Source of the DNA: Acidobacteriota bacterium
GTDB lineage: Bacteria > Acidobacteriota > Thermoanaerobaculia > Multivoradales > J023
NCBI GenBank assembly: GCA_029263315.1
Contig: JAJCXR010000066.1
Location: 24,784 to 88,783, forward strand
DNA: 64,000 nucleotides
Direction: 5' to 3'
Each line of letters opens with the position of its first letter. Positions within the stretch are counted from its first letter, which is position 1. The translations under genes and the position numbers were made by a program. The notes below the pieces were generated by a model. The model searched no databases, was not told the DNA's origin, and worked only from the letters and a program-made list of their open reading frames with translations. Positions 24,714-33,624 of the stretch are shown here, one piece after another.

Positions 24714-26836
24714 TGGGCGGTCGTTGGCTCGCCCGGCTGACCCGTGCCGCGGTGTCCCGACCGTGGACGGTGTGGCTCAGCGCTCTGGGGCTGGCCGTCC
24801 TTTCGATGGCCTGGGCGGTATCCCACCTCGATCTCAAGACCTCGAATCTCGATCTGATCGATCCCGATCTGCCGGAGGTGGCCCGTTTCGAGGATTTCGC
24901 CGCGTCCTTCGGCACACCGAATGTCATGGTGGTGGTCCTCGAAGGTGGCACGGTGGAGAATTCGCGTCGGGCGGTGGCCCGCCTGGCCCCTCGCCTACGC
25001 CATCTGCCGGGAGTCCGCAGCGTCGTCGATCGCCTGCCGCAGCCGTCACCGGCAATTTCCCGATTTGCCCCTTCGACGGATGTATACCTCACCTCCGAGG
25101 ACGGGAGGCTGTTCTTTCTCTTTGTGCAGCCGGCGGACGCCCGTTCCAGGGCTTCGACCCTCGAGCCCTTCGTATTGGCGGTACGACGGTGCCTCGACAC
25201 AGCGGCATTGGAGGATCTCGGTATCGTGGCGGGATTGACCGGCCTGCCGCAATACGCTTTGGAAGATCGTCAGACCATCGAGGAGGATATCGGTCGTCTC
25301 TCCGGCCTCGCCTTCGGTCTCATTCTGGGGGTCTTCCTAGTCGCCTTCGGGTCCCTACGCCGTCCTTTGATGGCCATGTTGACCTTGTTGGTCACCTTGG
25401 CTCTGCTCAGTGGTCTGATCGCCATCTACCCCGGCCACCTGACCCTGCTCTCCGCTTTCTTCGCTTCTATCCTGTTCGGCCTCGGGGTCGATTACGGTAT
25501 CCACCTGTTGATCAGGGCCGAGGAGCTGATGACCGAAGGTCTAAGGGTCCGCAAAGAAATAAGTTCCCAGCATCGAGGGGACGAGGTGGTGCAATCGCCC
25601 CCGAATGCGGGAGCTATTTTGGCGCGGACCCTAGGGGAAGGGGAAGCCCTGTGCCTCGCCGTCGAGGAGCTTGGCTCGAGTCTGTTGACCAGTGCCTTGA
25701 CCACGGCGTCGGTGCTCTTGGCCATGGTCTGGAGCGGTTTCTTGGGGTTCGCCGAGCTCGGGATCATCGCCGCTGTCGGCATCCTGGGCTCCTTGCTGGC
25801 CATGGTGACCCTGTTGCCAGCCGGCCTGGTGCTTTGGTCTCGCTGGCGGCCGTCACCGCGGATCGAGGTGAAAGCCGGCCGTTGGCGCCCGCGGCCACCG
25901 CCGGCGATCGTTTCTTGGATCTTCCTTGCGGCAGCGGTGGGATTGGCGGTCTTGCCTTCGCCGCCCTTCAATGGGGATTACCTGGATCTACAACCCAAGG
26001 CATCGGAAGCCGTACGCTTAGAGAGATTGATGGTACAGCGCTCGAGCTGGTCGCCCCAATTCGCCGTCTTCCTGGTGCAGTCTGCCAAGCAGGCGGATCG
26101 TTTGGCGGCGCGGTTGGCAGCGGAGGATTCGGTGGGCAAAGTGCGCTCGGCCGGGGAGATCCTGCGGCTCTTGCCTTGGCTCGAAGGGGAAGCGGCGGAG
26201 CAACTGCGGGCCTCCTTCGTGGACGCCGATGGCCGTTTAGCGGTCTACGCCTACCCCAAAAACGACATCTGGGCGGCCGACAGCGGTGAGCTTTTTGTCC
26301 GCCGCATGCAGGCCCTGGATCCCGAGGTCACCGGCATGCCGTTTCTCGGCCGATGGATGATGCAACGCTCGCAGCGCGCTTTGCGCATCGCCGCTTTTTC
26401 CGGACTCCTGCTGCTCGGGTTCTGGGTGTGGCTGGACTTCCGTCACTGGCGGTGGGCGCTACTGGCCATGCTGCCCGCTCTGCTCACCTTGGCGGGGCTC
26501 GGCGCCCTATTGGACCTCTTTGGCCTGGCCTTCAATCCCCTCAATGTCATGGCCTTGCCTCTGGTGTTGGGGATCGCCGTCGACGACGGCGTCCACATGG
26601 TGCATCGGTTCTTGGCCGAAGACGGCAACCTGGACCGCACCTTGGCGGGCACGGGGCGCAGCATCTCGCTCACCAGCCTCACCACCTTGGCTGCCTTCAC
26701 CAGCCTGGGTCTGGCGGCGCACCGCGGTTTGGCGTCGTTCGCCATCACCCTGAGCTTGGGGGTGGCGTTGGCCTGGCTGCTTTCCCTGTCGGTCTTGCCC
26801 GCTCTGCTCAGAAGGTCCACGTCAGGCCGAAGCTAG
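24713..26836 (+). CDS. RND/MMPL-family lipid transporter (HpnN-like)
   Basis: Protein of 707 aa with two RND repeats: helix 1, a periplasmic loop of about 170 residues, five helices, then the same again. The sterol-sensing-like helices contain FGLGVDYGIHLLIR in the first half and LGIAVDDGVHMVHRF in the second, the paired GxxxDxG/H motifs of MMPL proteins. These resemble HpnN, which carries hopanoids to the outer membrane. It is shorter than drug-efflux RND pumps (about 1000 aa), and no membrane-fusion protein gene is adjacent, which also fits HpnN/MMPL. ATG 24713 overlaps the previous stop (TGATG). It ends the operon and overlaps the convergent TonB receptor gene by 29 bp. Confidence 0.9.
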   Translation: MGGRWLARLTRAAVSRPWTVWLSALGLAVLSMAWAVSHLDLKTSNLDLIDPDLPEVARFEDFAASFGTPNVMVVVLEGGTVENSRRAVARLAPRLRHLPGVRSVVDRLPQPSPAISRFAPSTDVYLTSEDGRLFFLFVQPADARSRASTLEPFVLAVRRCLDTAALEDLGIVAGLTGLPQYALEDRQTIEEDIGRLSGLAFGLILGVFLVAFGSLRRPLMAMLTLLVTLALLSGLIAIYPGHLTLLSAFFASILFGLGVDYGIHLLIRAEELMTEGLRVRKEISSQHRGDEVVQSPPNAGAILARTLGEGEALCLAVEELGSSLLTSALTTASVLLAMVWSGFLGFAELGIIAAVGILGSLLAMVTLLPAGLVLWSRWRPSPRIEVKAGRWRPRPPPAIVSWIFLAAAVGLAVLPSPPFNGDYLDLQPKASEAVRLERLMVQRSSWSPQFAVFLVQSAKQADRLAARLAAEDSVGKVRSAGEILRLLPWLEGEAAEQLRASFVDADGRLAVYAYPKNDIWAADSGELFVRRMQALDPEVTGMPFLGRWMMQRSQRALRIAAFSGLLLLGFWVWLDFRHWRWALLAMLPALLTLAGLGALLDLFGLAFNPLNVMALPLVLGIAVDDGVHMVHRFLAEDGNLDRTLAGTGRSISLTSLTTLAAFTSLGLAAHRGLASFAITLSLGVALAWLLSLSVLPALLRRSTSGRS

Positions 26837-29450
26837 GCAGGCGGCGTCCCCATGAATTGGCCTTCTGCTCGACCTCCGGGCCGTTGACTCCCTCTTCGAT
26901 GTCGACGGTGAAACCTCTCACATTGGTGGTATTGGTGACATTTTGCACATCGAAATAGAAAGCGAGCTCTCCCCGTTTGAGGAGCCAACGACGCTGTAGG
27001 CGGATATCGAGCCGCTGGTAGTCGGGCAAGCGCTCGCCGTAGATCGGGCCCAACACCGGACGTGGGGCCGAGTCACCGTCGCTGGCGGCGACGTTTTGAA
27101 CCTCGATGGCGGTGGTGGGCCAACCGCTGTGGTAGCGCCAGGCCGCCTGGACCGACCATTGCCAAGGGGCCTGCCATGAAACATCGAGGCCGACGGCGTG
27201 CGGCTGATCGTAGGGACGGGGCACTTCGCGATCCTCGATCTGGTCGGTGCTGCGGGCGTAGGTGTAAGTGACGAAGCCGTCCAGCTTGGCGCTCAGGGGG
27301 CCGCCGAGAAAAAGCTCGAGACCGCGGGAGCGGCTGCTGTCGGCGTCGATACGAATGCGATCCGCCTCGATCTCGGGGACGATGCTGATGGGCTCGAAGA
27401 GGTTCTCGAAGCGCCGGCGGGGATTGTCGATTCGGCGGTCGTAGACCTCCAAACGCAGGGTGACAGGTTTGCTGGTACCCACCTCGCCAAAGACCCGTTC
27501 ATAACCCAGAATACGATGTTGCGAGCGCTCGGCCCGGCTGAACTGGCTTTCGCCGTCCTGCACTTCGAGCTCGTACACCCGCTGGCTTTGGTTGTATTGG
27601 CCCCAAGCGCCCCGCAGCAGCGACCGGGACGACAGGGCGTAGGTGAAATGAAATCTCGGGCTCAGGTGATGGTCGTCGGTAATGCTGTTCTCGTCGAAGC
27701 GTAGGCCCACTTCGAGGGAGGCCCGTGACCCCATCTCCAGCCGGTCCGACGCGTAGAGGTTGAAGTGCTGTCCGTTGAAGTCGCGGTCGAAGCGGGTGAC
27801 GCTCAGGCGGGGTAACTGCCGGATGAAGGCCAGGCTGTCATCGAGGCTGCGGCGGTTGGTGTAGTCGTAGTCCACCGACAAGTCGCGGGCTTCGAGCCCC
27901 CATTCCAGGAAATGGCGGCCCCGGCGCCAGTCGGCTTCGTGGGACAGGTTGAGGCTGTCCAGTCGGCGCAGATCCGCCAAGTCGAAACCGGTCTCTGAAT
28001 CAGCGGTTAAACCGCGGCGGTCACGGCTGATGCGACTGGCCGCCAGCTGGGTTCGCAGGAACAGGGAATCGCCGAGGATCACGGAGTGGGCGCCCCAACC
28101 GTAGATATTTCTGTACTCGGTGCGGAAGGTTTCCTCGATCTCGTCTTCGGTTTCGCTGAAGTCGAGGCGATTGAAGGTGGCTAAGAGATGGAAGCGCCAG
28201 TGGCTCCGGGGGTTGGGCTGCAGGTCGAGCTTGCCGAAGGCGTCGCCGAAGCGGGGGTTCTCCGCCTCACCGACCAGGCGCAAGGGCAATTCAAAGGACC
28301 CGCCCCGCAAGGACGCCACGTAGGCCAAGCGTCCGCTGTCCGACATGCCCGACTGGCCGGAGCGCAGCTGATAAACGGAGAGGCCGAGGTGGCTCGAACG
28401 GCGCCAACTGGGCTCGAGGGTGGTGATGTCGAGGACACCGCCCATGCGATCGCCATATTCCACCGGAAAACCGCCGGTCAAAAGGTCGACCCGCTGCACC
28501 GTTTCGGCGGCAAAGACGCTGAAAGCATTGCCAAAATCGGGCAAGTGATAGGCCTCGAAGATCTCCAGACCATCCAGGTTCACCATCACTTCATCGGTCC
28601 GGCCACCGCGCACATTGAGCTGGGCCGACAGATCATTGCCGGCGGTGCCGGGCAAGTGGATGAGGCCGCGCAGGGCTTGATCGCCGAAATGGGGCAGCCC
28701 CTGCAACTCGTCTTGTACCAGGGTCAAGGACGAGAGACCGTCGCCCAGGAGACCTGGGGGCTCGGTGGTGACCTCGATTTCGCCCACCGAGATGGGGATC
28801 TCTCGCAGGTCGATATCGAGCCGCAGGTGCTGCCCGGCGGTCAAGGTCAGTCGGTGTTGCCGCGGCACAAAGCCGTCGAGGGAGATCGACAGCTCATAGC
28901 TGCCCGGCTGGAGATCGTCCCAAGTGAAGGAGCCGTCCTGCCGGCTTACAATGTGGCCTTCCTGGCCCGAAAGCTCGAGGCGGACACCCGCCAGCCCACG
29001 ATCGTCGTCCTGGCGATGCAACCGTCCGGACAAGGTGGCGGGCTGGGTCGGCGTCTTGACCACCAACCAACGTCCGCTTGGGGTGCGTTTGGCAGTCAAG
29101 CCGTGGGGTGCCAGCAATTCCATCAAGACGGCTTGCAAGCCGTGGCTTCCTGGTTGTTGCCGGACCCGCAGCCGCGAAGGCACCAGTTGATCGGTGAAAA
29201 TCACTGGCAAGCCGCGTTCCGTCAGCAAACGCAGGGCGTCCTCCAGGGGTTGTCCCACCAGATTGGGTAGGGGTTCCGAGGTGGTGAGGTCTGGCGCCTC
29301 GGGACCGCCGCTTGCCTGCGCCGTTTGCGGCACGGCGAGACAGGCGCACAGCATCCCCAGGCAAAAGAGTAGGCGTCTCGTCCAGGGGTGGCGTAGGATC
29401 CTCCTAGGCCTTGAGCTGGACGGGGTATGGGTGAGTGCAACGACGGTCAT
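26808..29450 (-). CDS. TonB-dependent outer-membrane receptor with STN and carboxypeptidase-like domains
   Basis: Protein of about 880 aa. Signal peptide (RLLFCLGMLCACLAVPQTAQASG), then an STN domain (LPNLVGQPLEDALRLLTERG onward), a carboxypeptidase-regulatory-like beta-sandwich (ATLSGRLHRQDDDRGLAGVR; SFTWDDLQPGSYELSISLDG), a plug domain (LRGLIHLPGTAGNDLSAQLN, then NVRGGRTDEVMVNLDG) and a beta-barrel ending in the aromatic GLTWTF. The STN domain marks it as a signal-transducing receptor able to contact a FecR partner, and a FecR/sigma pair is encoded 11 kb to the left. The ligand is unknown. Start ATG 29450 was chosen to begin just before the signal peptide; upstream in-frame codons to 29597 have no signal features. 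Confidence 0.9.
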   Translation of the reverse strand: MTVVALTHTPSSSRPRRILRHPWTRRLLFCLGMLCACLAVPQTAQASGGPEAPDLTTSEPLPNLVGQPLEDALRLLTERGLPVIFTDQLVPSRLRVRQQPGSHGLQAVLMELLAPHGLTAKRTPSGRWLVVKTPTQPATLSGRLHRQDDDRGLAGVRLELSGQEGHIVSRQDGSFTWDDLQPGSYELSISLDGFVPRQHRLTLTAGQHLRLDIDLREIPISVGEIEVTTEPPGLLGDGLSSLTLVQDELQGLPHFGDQALRGLIHLPGTAGNDLSAQLNVRGGRTDEVMVNLDGLEIFEAYHLPDFGNAFSVFAAETVQRVDLLTGGFPVEYGDRMGGVLDITTLEPSWRRSSHLGLSVYQLRSGQSGMSDSGRLAYVASLRGGSFELPLRLVGEAENPRFGDAFGKLDLQPNPRSHWRFHLLATFNRLDFSETEDEIEETFRTEYRNIYGWGAHSVILGDSLFLRTQLAASRISRDRRGLTADSETGFDLADLRRLDSLNLSHEADWRRGRHFLEWGLEARDLSVDYDYTNRRSLDDSLAFIRQLPRLSVTRFDRDFNGQHFNLYASDRLEMGSRASLEVGLRFDENSITDDHHLSPRFHFTYALSSRSLLRGAWGQYNQSQRVYELEVQDGESQFSRAERSQHRILGYERVFGEVGTSKPVTLRLEVYDRRIDNPRRRFENLFEPISIVPEIEADRIRIDADSSRSRGLELFLGGPLSAKLDGFVTYTYARSTDQIEDREVPRPYDQPHAVGLDVSWQAPWQWSVQAAWRYHSGWPTTAIEVQNVAASDGDSAPRPVLGPIYGERLPDYQRLDIRLQRRWLLKRGELAFYFDVQNVTNTTNVRGFTVDIEEGVNGPEVEQKANSWGRRLPSFGLTWTF

Positions 29451-29565
29451 TGGGCAGTATCCGCGACGGCTTGCATCATAGCCCATGGGATGGCTTGTGA
29501 CAGAGTGACAGGTAGAAGTTGAGGGCCCAGCCCCCTGGGCCATTTCTGCAATCGGAAAGGACACC

Positions 29566-29796
29566 GTGGCGCAATCGATCATCAAGAGGGCCGGCATCTT
29601 CGGGGGGCGACCCTACGTGCAAGGAACCCGCCTGACCGTCGAGGCCATCCAGGAGCAGTTGGCTTCCGGTAGCACCGGCGATCAACTACTGGTCATCCAT
29701 CCGGATCTCACCCGGGAAGGTCTAGAGGCGGCCCGGCGCTATGTCGTCAGGGTGGTCAACAAGGGTGTCCTGCGGCCGACGAATTATGGCCGTTAG
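29566..29796 (+). CDS. DUF433-domain protein (antitoxin-like)
   Basis: Protein of 76 aa with the DUF433 pattern: FGGRPYVQGTRLTVEAIQEQLASG, then HPDLTREGLEAARRYV. This small winged-helix-like family is found in VapB-type or DUF5615-associated antitoxins. The start is GTG 29566 after GGAAAGGA. No PIN-like toxin gene follows within 230 bp, so it stands alone. It is divergent from the TonB receptor gene with 115 bp between starts. Confidence 0.8.
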   Translation: MAQSIIKRAGIFGGRPYVQGTRLTVEAIQEQLASGSTGDQLLVIHPDLTREGLEAARRYVVRVVNKGVLRPTNYGR

Positions 29797-29875
29797 GGGG
29801 TAGCACTCGGGCCATTCGAGTTGTGGATTCGATTGCCAGGGAATTCTGTGATCGACGAATTGTGGTTATCAAAAT

Positions 29876-29905
29876 TTGACAGGGTTTTGTTGCGTCCAAT
29901 AGGAT
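29876..29905 (+). promoter_or_regulatory. Sigma-70-type promoter
   Basis: TTGACA (29876-29881), an 18-bp spacer and TAGGAT (29900-29905) lie about 130 bp before the next gene pair. The surrounding DNA is notably AT-richer than the rest of the window. Confidence 0.65.
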
Positions 29906-30032
29906 CGGTGTGTATTCGGGCGGTAGTATATTCGGACCTATTAGGACAGTAGCTCGATGGGTAATGCTCCTCAGGTGAATTTATCGTCGCCGGGGACTGC
30001 GTCAGACTACGAGAAATACATTTGGAGGTTTT

Positions 30033-30866
30033 GTGGTGAGAGCTGCATATGACGGTAGAAGTGTATTGCTACTAATCTTTCTGGCCCTTGTGAGCTTCTC
30101 AGCCCGAGCTCAAGAATCGAGCCAGACAACTCGGGATCTCCTGGATAAAAACGGTGCGCCTGCGCTCCAAATCACGGAGAAGGTCTTCGACGAAGAGACA
30201 GGTCTGCTAACAGTCGTCTTGACCAACCGCAGCAATCTGAACGTCACCGCTTTTGCGGTCTCGCTGGTGGCGGCGGATTCAACGGGCAATGGCACCATGG
30301 GCATTCAGGAAGAAGAGAGATTTCCCGGGGACGGAATCGCCCCCGGAGCTACGTTCGTGATGAAGATGGCTCTCGGGATCCCTGATCCGACCCAGAGGAG
30401 GTTTTTGGCCCAGGCGGTGAATCTGGAGTACGAGATCCGATCCGACAACACCATCTACGGCGACACGGCTCTATCCGACAGGATCTTCGAGCAGCGAGCT
30501 GCATACCTTGTCGAGCTCGAGCGGGCCTCGCAGCGCCTTCAATCTGCTCATGGAGATTCGGCTGGCCAGAGATCTGTGTTGCCTCTGCTCCAGGAGGCAA
30601 CAAAAGAAGGTAAGGCGGCTCACCGTACTCTCTTGGATGGTCGAAGCTTGAGTGAGCTTCCCGCTGGCGAAGAGCAACATGAACGGGCTCGTTTGGCCGC
30701 CGTTCTCAGGGTCGGCAACATGATGGATCAGTACTTGCAGCTGATCGAAACCGGCCAGCAGTCTACGGAGGTAGCGATCACGTATTTAGAGCAGTTCCTG
30801 GAAAGCGAGCTAGCGAACACTGCTCGGAACATCAGGCCAGAAGATCTACAGGGAGGTGAGCAATGA
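30033..30866 (+). CDS. Secreted protein of unknown function
   Basis: Protein of 277 aa with a signal peptide (VLLLIFLALVSFSARAQES). The first half is predicted beta (ALQITEKVFDEETGLLTVVLTNRSNLNVTAFAVSLVA, reminiscent of a fibronectin or Ig-like fold that follows unmodified secreted domains). The second half (from about residue 150) is strongly helical with Glu/Gln/Leu-rich segments. No known family recognised. GTG 30033 and GTG 30036 are both possible; GGAGG upstream favours the second by spacing. Codon use and GC content are less extreme than in neighbouring genes. It overlaps the next gene by ATGA, so the two are co-translated. Confidence 0.8.
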   Translation: MVRAAYDGRSVLLLIFLALVSFSARAQESSQTTRDLLDKNGAPALQITEKVFDEETGLLTVVLTNRSNLNVTAFAVSLVAADSTGNGTMGIQEEERFPGDGIAPGATFVMKMALGIPDPTQRRFLAQAVNLEYEIRSDNTIYGDTALSDRIFEQRAAYLVELERASQRLQSAHGDSAGQRSVLPLLQEATKEGKAAHRTLLDGRSLSELPAGEEQHERARLAAVLRVGNMMDQYLQLIETGQQSTEVAITYLEQFLESELANTARNIRPEDLQGGEQ

Positions 30867-31831
30867 GCTTGGTAACACTCCCGAGGTATCGAATGGCAAT
30901 GATGCAAGGAGGGGTCATCTGTATCTGTGCCGCGATGCTGCTATCCAGCACTGGACTGGAGGCCATTGAGTTGGACGAAGACTGTCTCTTGCACCCATGG
31001 GGAACGGTCAGCATCACGGAAGTTTCTCACTGTCTTGATATTCCTCCCACTCTCACTGTGTCGGCGGAGCTCAGGTGCGAAGAGTGTGGCGTACTCAGGC
31101 CTGTAAAATCGATGACTGCTACTGGCTATGGCGAATGTCGAGGGTCGGGCACCTGTGCTCCCTTCCTCATCGCGATCAATTATCAGGCAGTGTGGATGTC
31201 GATCAACATCCAAAACAGGCGCTCAGCGTTTTTTACCTGCCAAGATGCTGGGACTTCCAACAGCATGGAACTTTGCACTTGTCCGAGTTGCAACCCCAGT
31301 CCGATTCTCATCAGTCTCGGCAACAATGCATTGCAGCTCACGGGGCCGGAGGATGGAGTGCTGTTCGATCTCACGGCAGATGGTATGCCAGAAAAAACTG
31401 CCTGGACAGCCGCCGGTAGCGACGATGCCTTCTTGGTCCTTGATCGTAACGAGAATGGCATCATCGACGACGGTGGCGAGCTCTTCGGGGACGCTACACC
31501 TCAGCTGGTTGTCGACCCTGACAAACGCAACGGGTTTGAAGCTCTGGCGGTGTTTGATGACATTCTCAGTGGAGGAAACGAGGATGGTTTCATCAATGTG
31601 GACGACCGCATCTTCTCTAGCCTTCGGCTCTGGGTCGACACAAACCACAATGGGTTCTCGGAGGCTGATGAGGTTGTGTCTTTACCGGAAGCGAATATTC
31701 TGGCTATCGAGCTCGCCTATCGAGCCAGCTCGCGAATCGATGGCCATGGCAATGAGTTTCGCTACTATTCCAGGGTCGAGTTGGTCCAGGGTACGAGAAC
31801 CGCCTGGGATGTCTTTTTCGAACAGGATTGA
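30863..31831 (+). CDS. Secreted protein with EF-hand-like calcium-binding loops
   Basis: Protein of 322 aa with a signal peptide (GGVICICAAMLLSSTGLEA). Residues 40-140 are Cys-rich (CEECGVL; CTCPSCNPSP). From about residue 165 it has the module GVLFDLTADGMPEKTAW, then FLVLDRNENGIIDDGGELFGD, found in many large RTX or calcium-binding secreted proteins. Further Asp-rich loops follow (GNEDGFINVDDRIF; VDTNHNGFSEADE) in the DxNxNGxxxxxD pattern of EF-hand or dockerin loops. The protein probably binds calcium outside the cell; a role in adhesion or matrix is inferred. It overlaps the preceding secreted-protein gene as ATGA and shares its lower GC content. Confidence 0.85.
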   Translation: MSLVTLPRYRMAMMQGGVICICAAMLLSSTGLEAIELDEDCLLHPWGTVSITEVSHCLDIPPTLTVSAELRCEECGVLRPVKSMTATGYGECRGSGTCAPFLIAINYQAVWMSINIQNRRSAFFTCQDAGTSNSMELCTCPSCNPSPILISLGNNALQLTGPEDGVLFDLTADGMPEKTAWTAAGSDDAFLVLDRNENGIIDDGGELFGDATPQLVVDPDKRNGFEALAVFDDILSGGNEDGFINVDDRIFSSLRLWVDTNHNGFSEADEVVSLPEANILAIELAYRASSRIDGHGNEFRYYSRVELVQGTRTAWDVFFEQD

Positions 31832-31846
31832 GGCGCCAGCCGCCAG

Positions 31847-32647
31847 TCAGGTTTCATCCCGAATGCGCCGCACCATCATCGCTTCGTAGAACCTGGGAGC
31901 TAGACGGCTGGCCCAATGGGACAGGTGCCCCAGGGTGCCGGTGGTGATTTGCCGCTTGCGCCGGCGGGCCGCATGAAAGATGAGATCGGCGACGGACTCC
32001 GGGCTGGCTCCGCGTCCCAAGGACTGCTGTCGTCCGTCGACGGAGCGTTGATCTTCGAAGCTCCGACGAATGCTGGTTTGAATGAAGGACGGGCAGACCA
32101 GCAAGATGTCGACTCCTTCGTGCCGCAATTCCAGACGCAGGGTATTGAAGAAGCCGTGCAGGGCGTGTTTGCTGGCGCAGTAGCCGCTGCGGGCGAGGAG
32201 GGGGGCGAATCCGGCGATGCTGGACAGGGTGATGATCATTCCCCGCTGCCGGATCAGATCGTCGAAACCGGCCGAGGTGCAGTGCACGCTACCCATGAAA
32301 TTGACCTCCATGACCCGCCGGATGGCCGCCGCATCGCCCTGCCGGAAGTTCCGTAGATGGGTGATGCCGGCGTTATTGATCAACACATCGACGGGTCCCA
32401 GGGCTTGCCGTAGCGCTTCGATGGCGGTTCGGCAGCTTGTTTCGTCGGCGATATCGGCGGTTGCCGTGGCCACCCGTTTGCCGTCGTTGGTCAGCTTGCT
32501 CGCCAAGGCTTCTAAAGGCTCGGCTTGTAGATCGAGGGCGCCGATGTGGGCCCCGGCGGCGGCGAAGCGATGGCATAGGGCTTTGCCCAAGCCACCGGCG
32601 GCGCCGCTGATCAGCACATGTCGACCGTCGAATCGGCGCTCTCTCAT
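31847..32647 (-). CDS. Short-chain dehydrogenase/reductase
   Basis: Classical SDR of 266 aa. The NAD(P)-binding motif is SGAAGGLGKA (residues 14-23), NNAG is at 91-94, and the catalytic triad is S142/143, Y156 and K160 (YCASK). The C-terminal part, SFIQTSIRRSFEDQRSVDGR, is typical of SDRs acting on lipophilic alcohols or ketones. The start ATG overlaps the stop of the epimerase gene (ATGA). It is the last gene of a minus-strand run containing a flavin monooxygenase and a BASS transporter, so the substrate is probably a hydrophobic lipid or isoprenoid. Confidence 0.93.
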   Translation of the reverse strand: MRERRFDGRHVLISGAAGGLGKALCHRFAAAGAHIGALDLQAEPLEALASKLTNDGKRVATATADIADETSCRTAIEALRQALGPVDVLINNAGITHLRNFRQGDAAAIRRVMEVNFMGSVHCTSAGFDDLIRQRGMIITLSSIAGFAPLLARSGYCASKHALHGFFNTLRLELRHEGVDILLVCPSFIQTSIRRSFEDQRSVDGRQQSLGRGASPESVADLIFHAARRRKRQITTGTLGHLSHWASRLAPRFYEAMMVRRIRDET

Positions 32648-33624
32648 GGCGTCGCCTGCGGTCTTGCCTTGGCCGGGGTGCGGCTGGCCAGGTAAATGTC
32701 GAAGACTTCACTGCTTGTCTTCTGCGGTGTGAAACCGAAGTCTTCCCGTAGGCGCCGGTTGTCGAGCACTGGCCGATATTGGAGGAAGCGCACTTGCTCG
32801 GGACCGTAGCGGGTCAGGCCCAGGGGTTTGCCGATGGCCAAGGCCAGCCGCACCAGGGCCGCCGGCACCTCGGAGTAGGGTTTATTCATGCGCTGGGCCA
32901 GCTGCCGCAGACTCAAGGCGCCGCTGCCGGCGACGTTGAAGATGCCGTTGGTGGTGGTGTCGACGGCGTGCTCGAAGCAGGCGGCGACATCTTCATCCCA
33001 AATGAAGACGAACCGGCTGTCGCCACCCCGGATGCCGACCAGACGCGGTTTCTCGAACAGGTTGCTGATCTGGTTGTGGACCCCGGCGCCGAGCACGGTG
33101 CCCAGGCGGAGGACGATCTGTTGCAGATCGGGATGGTCGGCCCGCGCCGTCGCCAAACGCTCTTCCACCAAACGCTTGTGCCAAGCGTAGGCGAAGGCGT
33201 AGTTGCCGCGCAGCGGGTGCTCCTCCGTCAACCAGCGGCCATGGTCGGCATGGTAGCCGTAGGCGGCACCGCTGGAGCTGACGATCAGGCGACGCACCCG
33301 GTGGGCGATGCAAGCCGCGAGCACGTTCTCCGTGCCCCCGACATCGACGGCATACTCGAGCTCACGGTCGCTGTTCTTGCCCGGCGTCACGATGGCGGCC
33401 AGGTGGACGACCGTATCGATGCGTTGCTCGGCCACTAATTCGCCGAGCTGGGGGTCGCGGATGTCGAGACGGTGGTAGGGGATGCCTTGGGGCAGGCCAT
33501 GCTCCGCGACGGGACGGAGGTCGCTGGCCACCACCTGGAATTGCGATTTGCCGTGCAGGCGGTGCACCAACTTGCGGCCCAGGTAGCCGGCGGCCCCGGT
33601 GATCAAGATACGGCGTGGTGCCAT
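32644..33624 (-). CDS. NAD-dependent epimerase/dehydratase-family (3beta-HSD-like) oxidoreductase
   Basis: Extended SDR of 326 aa. ITGAAGYLGRKL at the N-terminus binds NAD, DIRD and HLAAIVTPG follow, and the active site has SSSGAAYG and YAWHK (YxxxK). The long middle insert and the C-terminal arm match the group that includes sugar epimerases and 3-beta-hydroxysteroid dehydrogenases. I chose ATG 33624, which overlaps the BASS gene stop by one base; the reading frame continues upstream only antisense or out of frame to that gene. Co-transcription with SDR, monooxygenase and transporter genes favours a lipid or steroid-like substrate over a nucleotide sugar, but this is inference. Confidence 0.9.
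   Translation of the reverse strand: MAPRRILITGAAGYLGRKLVHRLHGKSQFQVVASDLRPVAEHGLPQGIPYHRLDIRDPQLGELVAEQRIDTVVHLAAIVTPGKNSDRELEYAVDVGGTENVLAACIAHRVRRLIVSSSGAAYGYHADHGRWLTEEHPLRGNYAFAYAWHKRLVEERLATARADHPDLQQIVLRLGTVLGAGVHNQISNLFEKPRLVGIRGGDSRFVFIWDEDVAACFEHAVDTTTNGIFNVAGSGALSLRQLAQRMNKPYSEVPAALVRLALAIGKPLGLTRYGPEQVRFLQYRPVLDNRRLREDFGFTPQKTSSEVFDIYLASRTPAKARPQATP

Noticed and set aside
24724..26289. 521-codon plus-strand reading frame
   Set aside because: Shifted-frame shadow of the RND transporter, rich in Arg/Ser/Pro with no membrane helices.
28188..29270. 360-codon plus-strand reading frame
   Set aside because: Antisense to the TonB receptor gene, which has clear STN, plug and barrel motifs.
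29566..30032. Complete toxin-antitoxin pair with the DUF433 gene
   Set aside because: No toxin-like reading frame follows; the next 236 bp are a promoter region.
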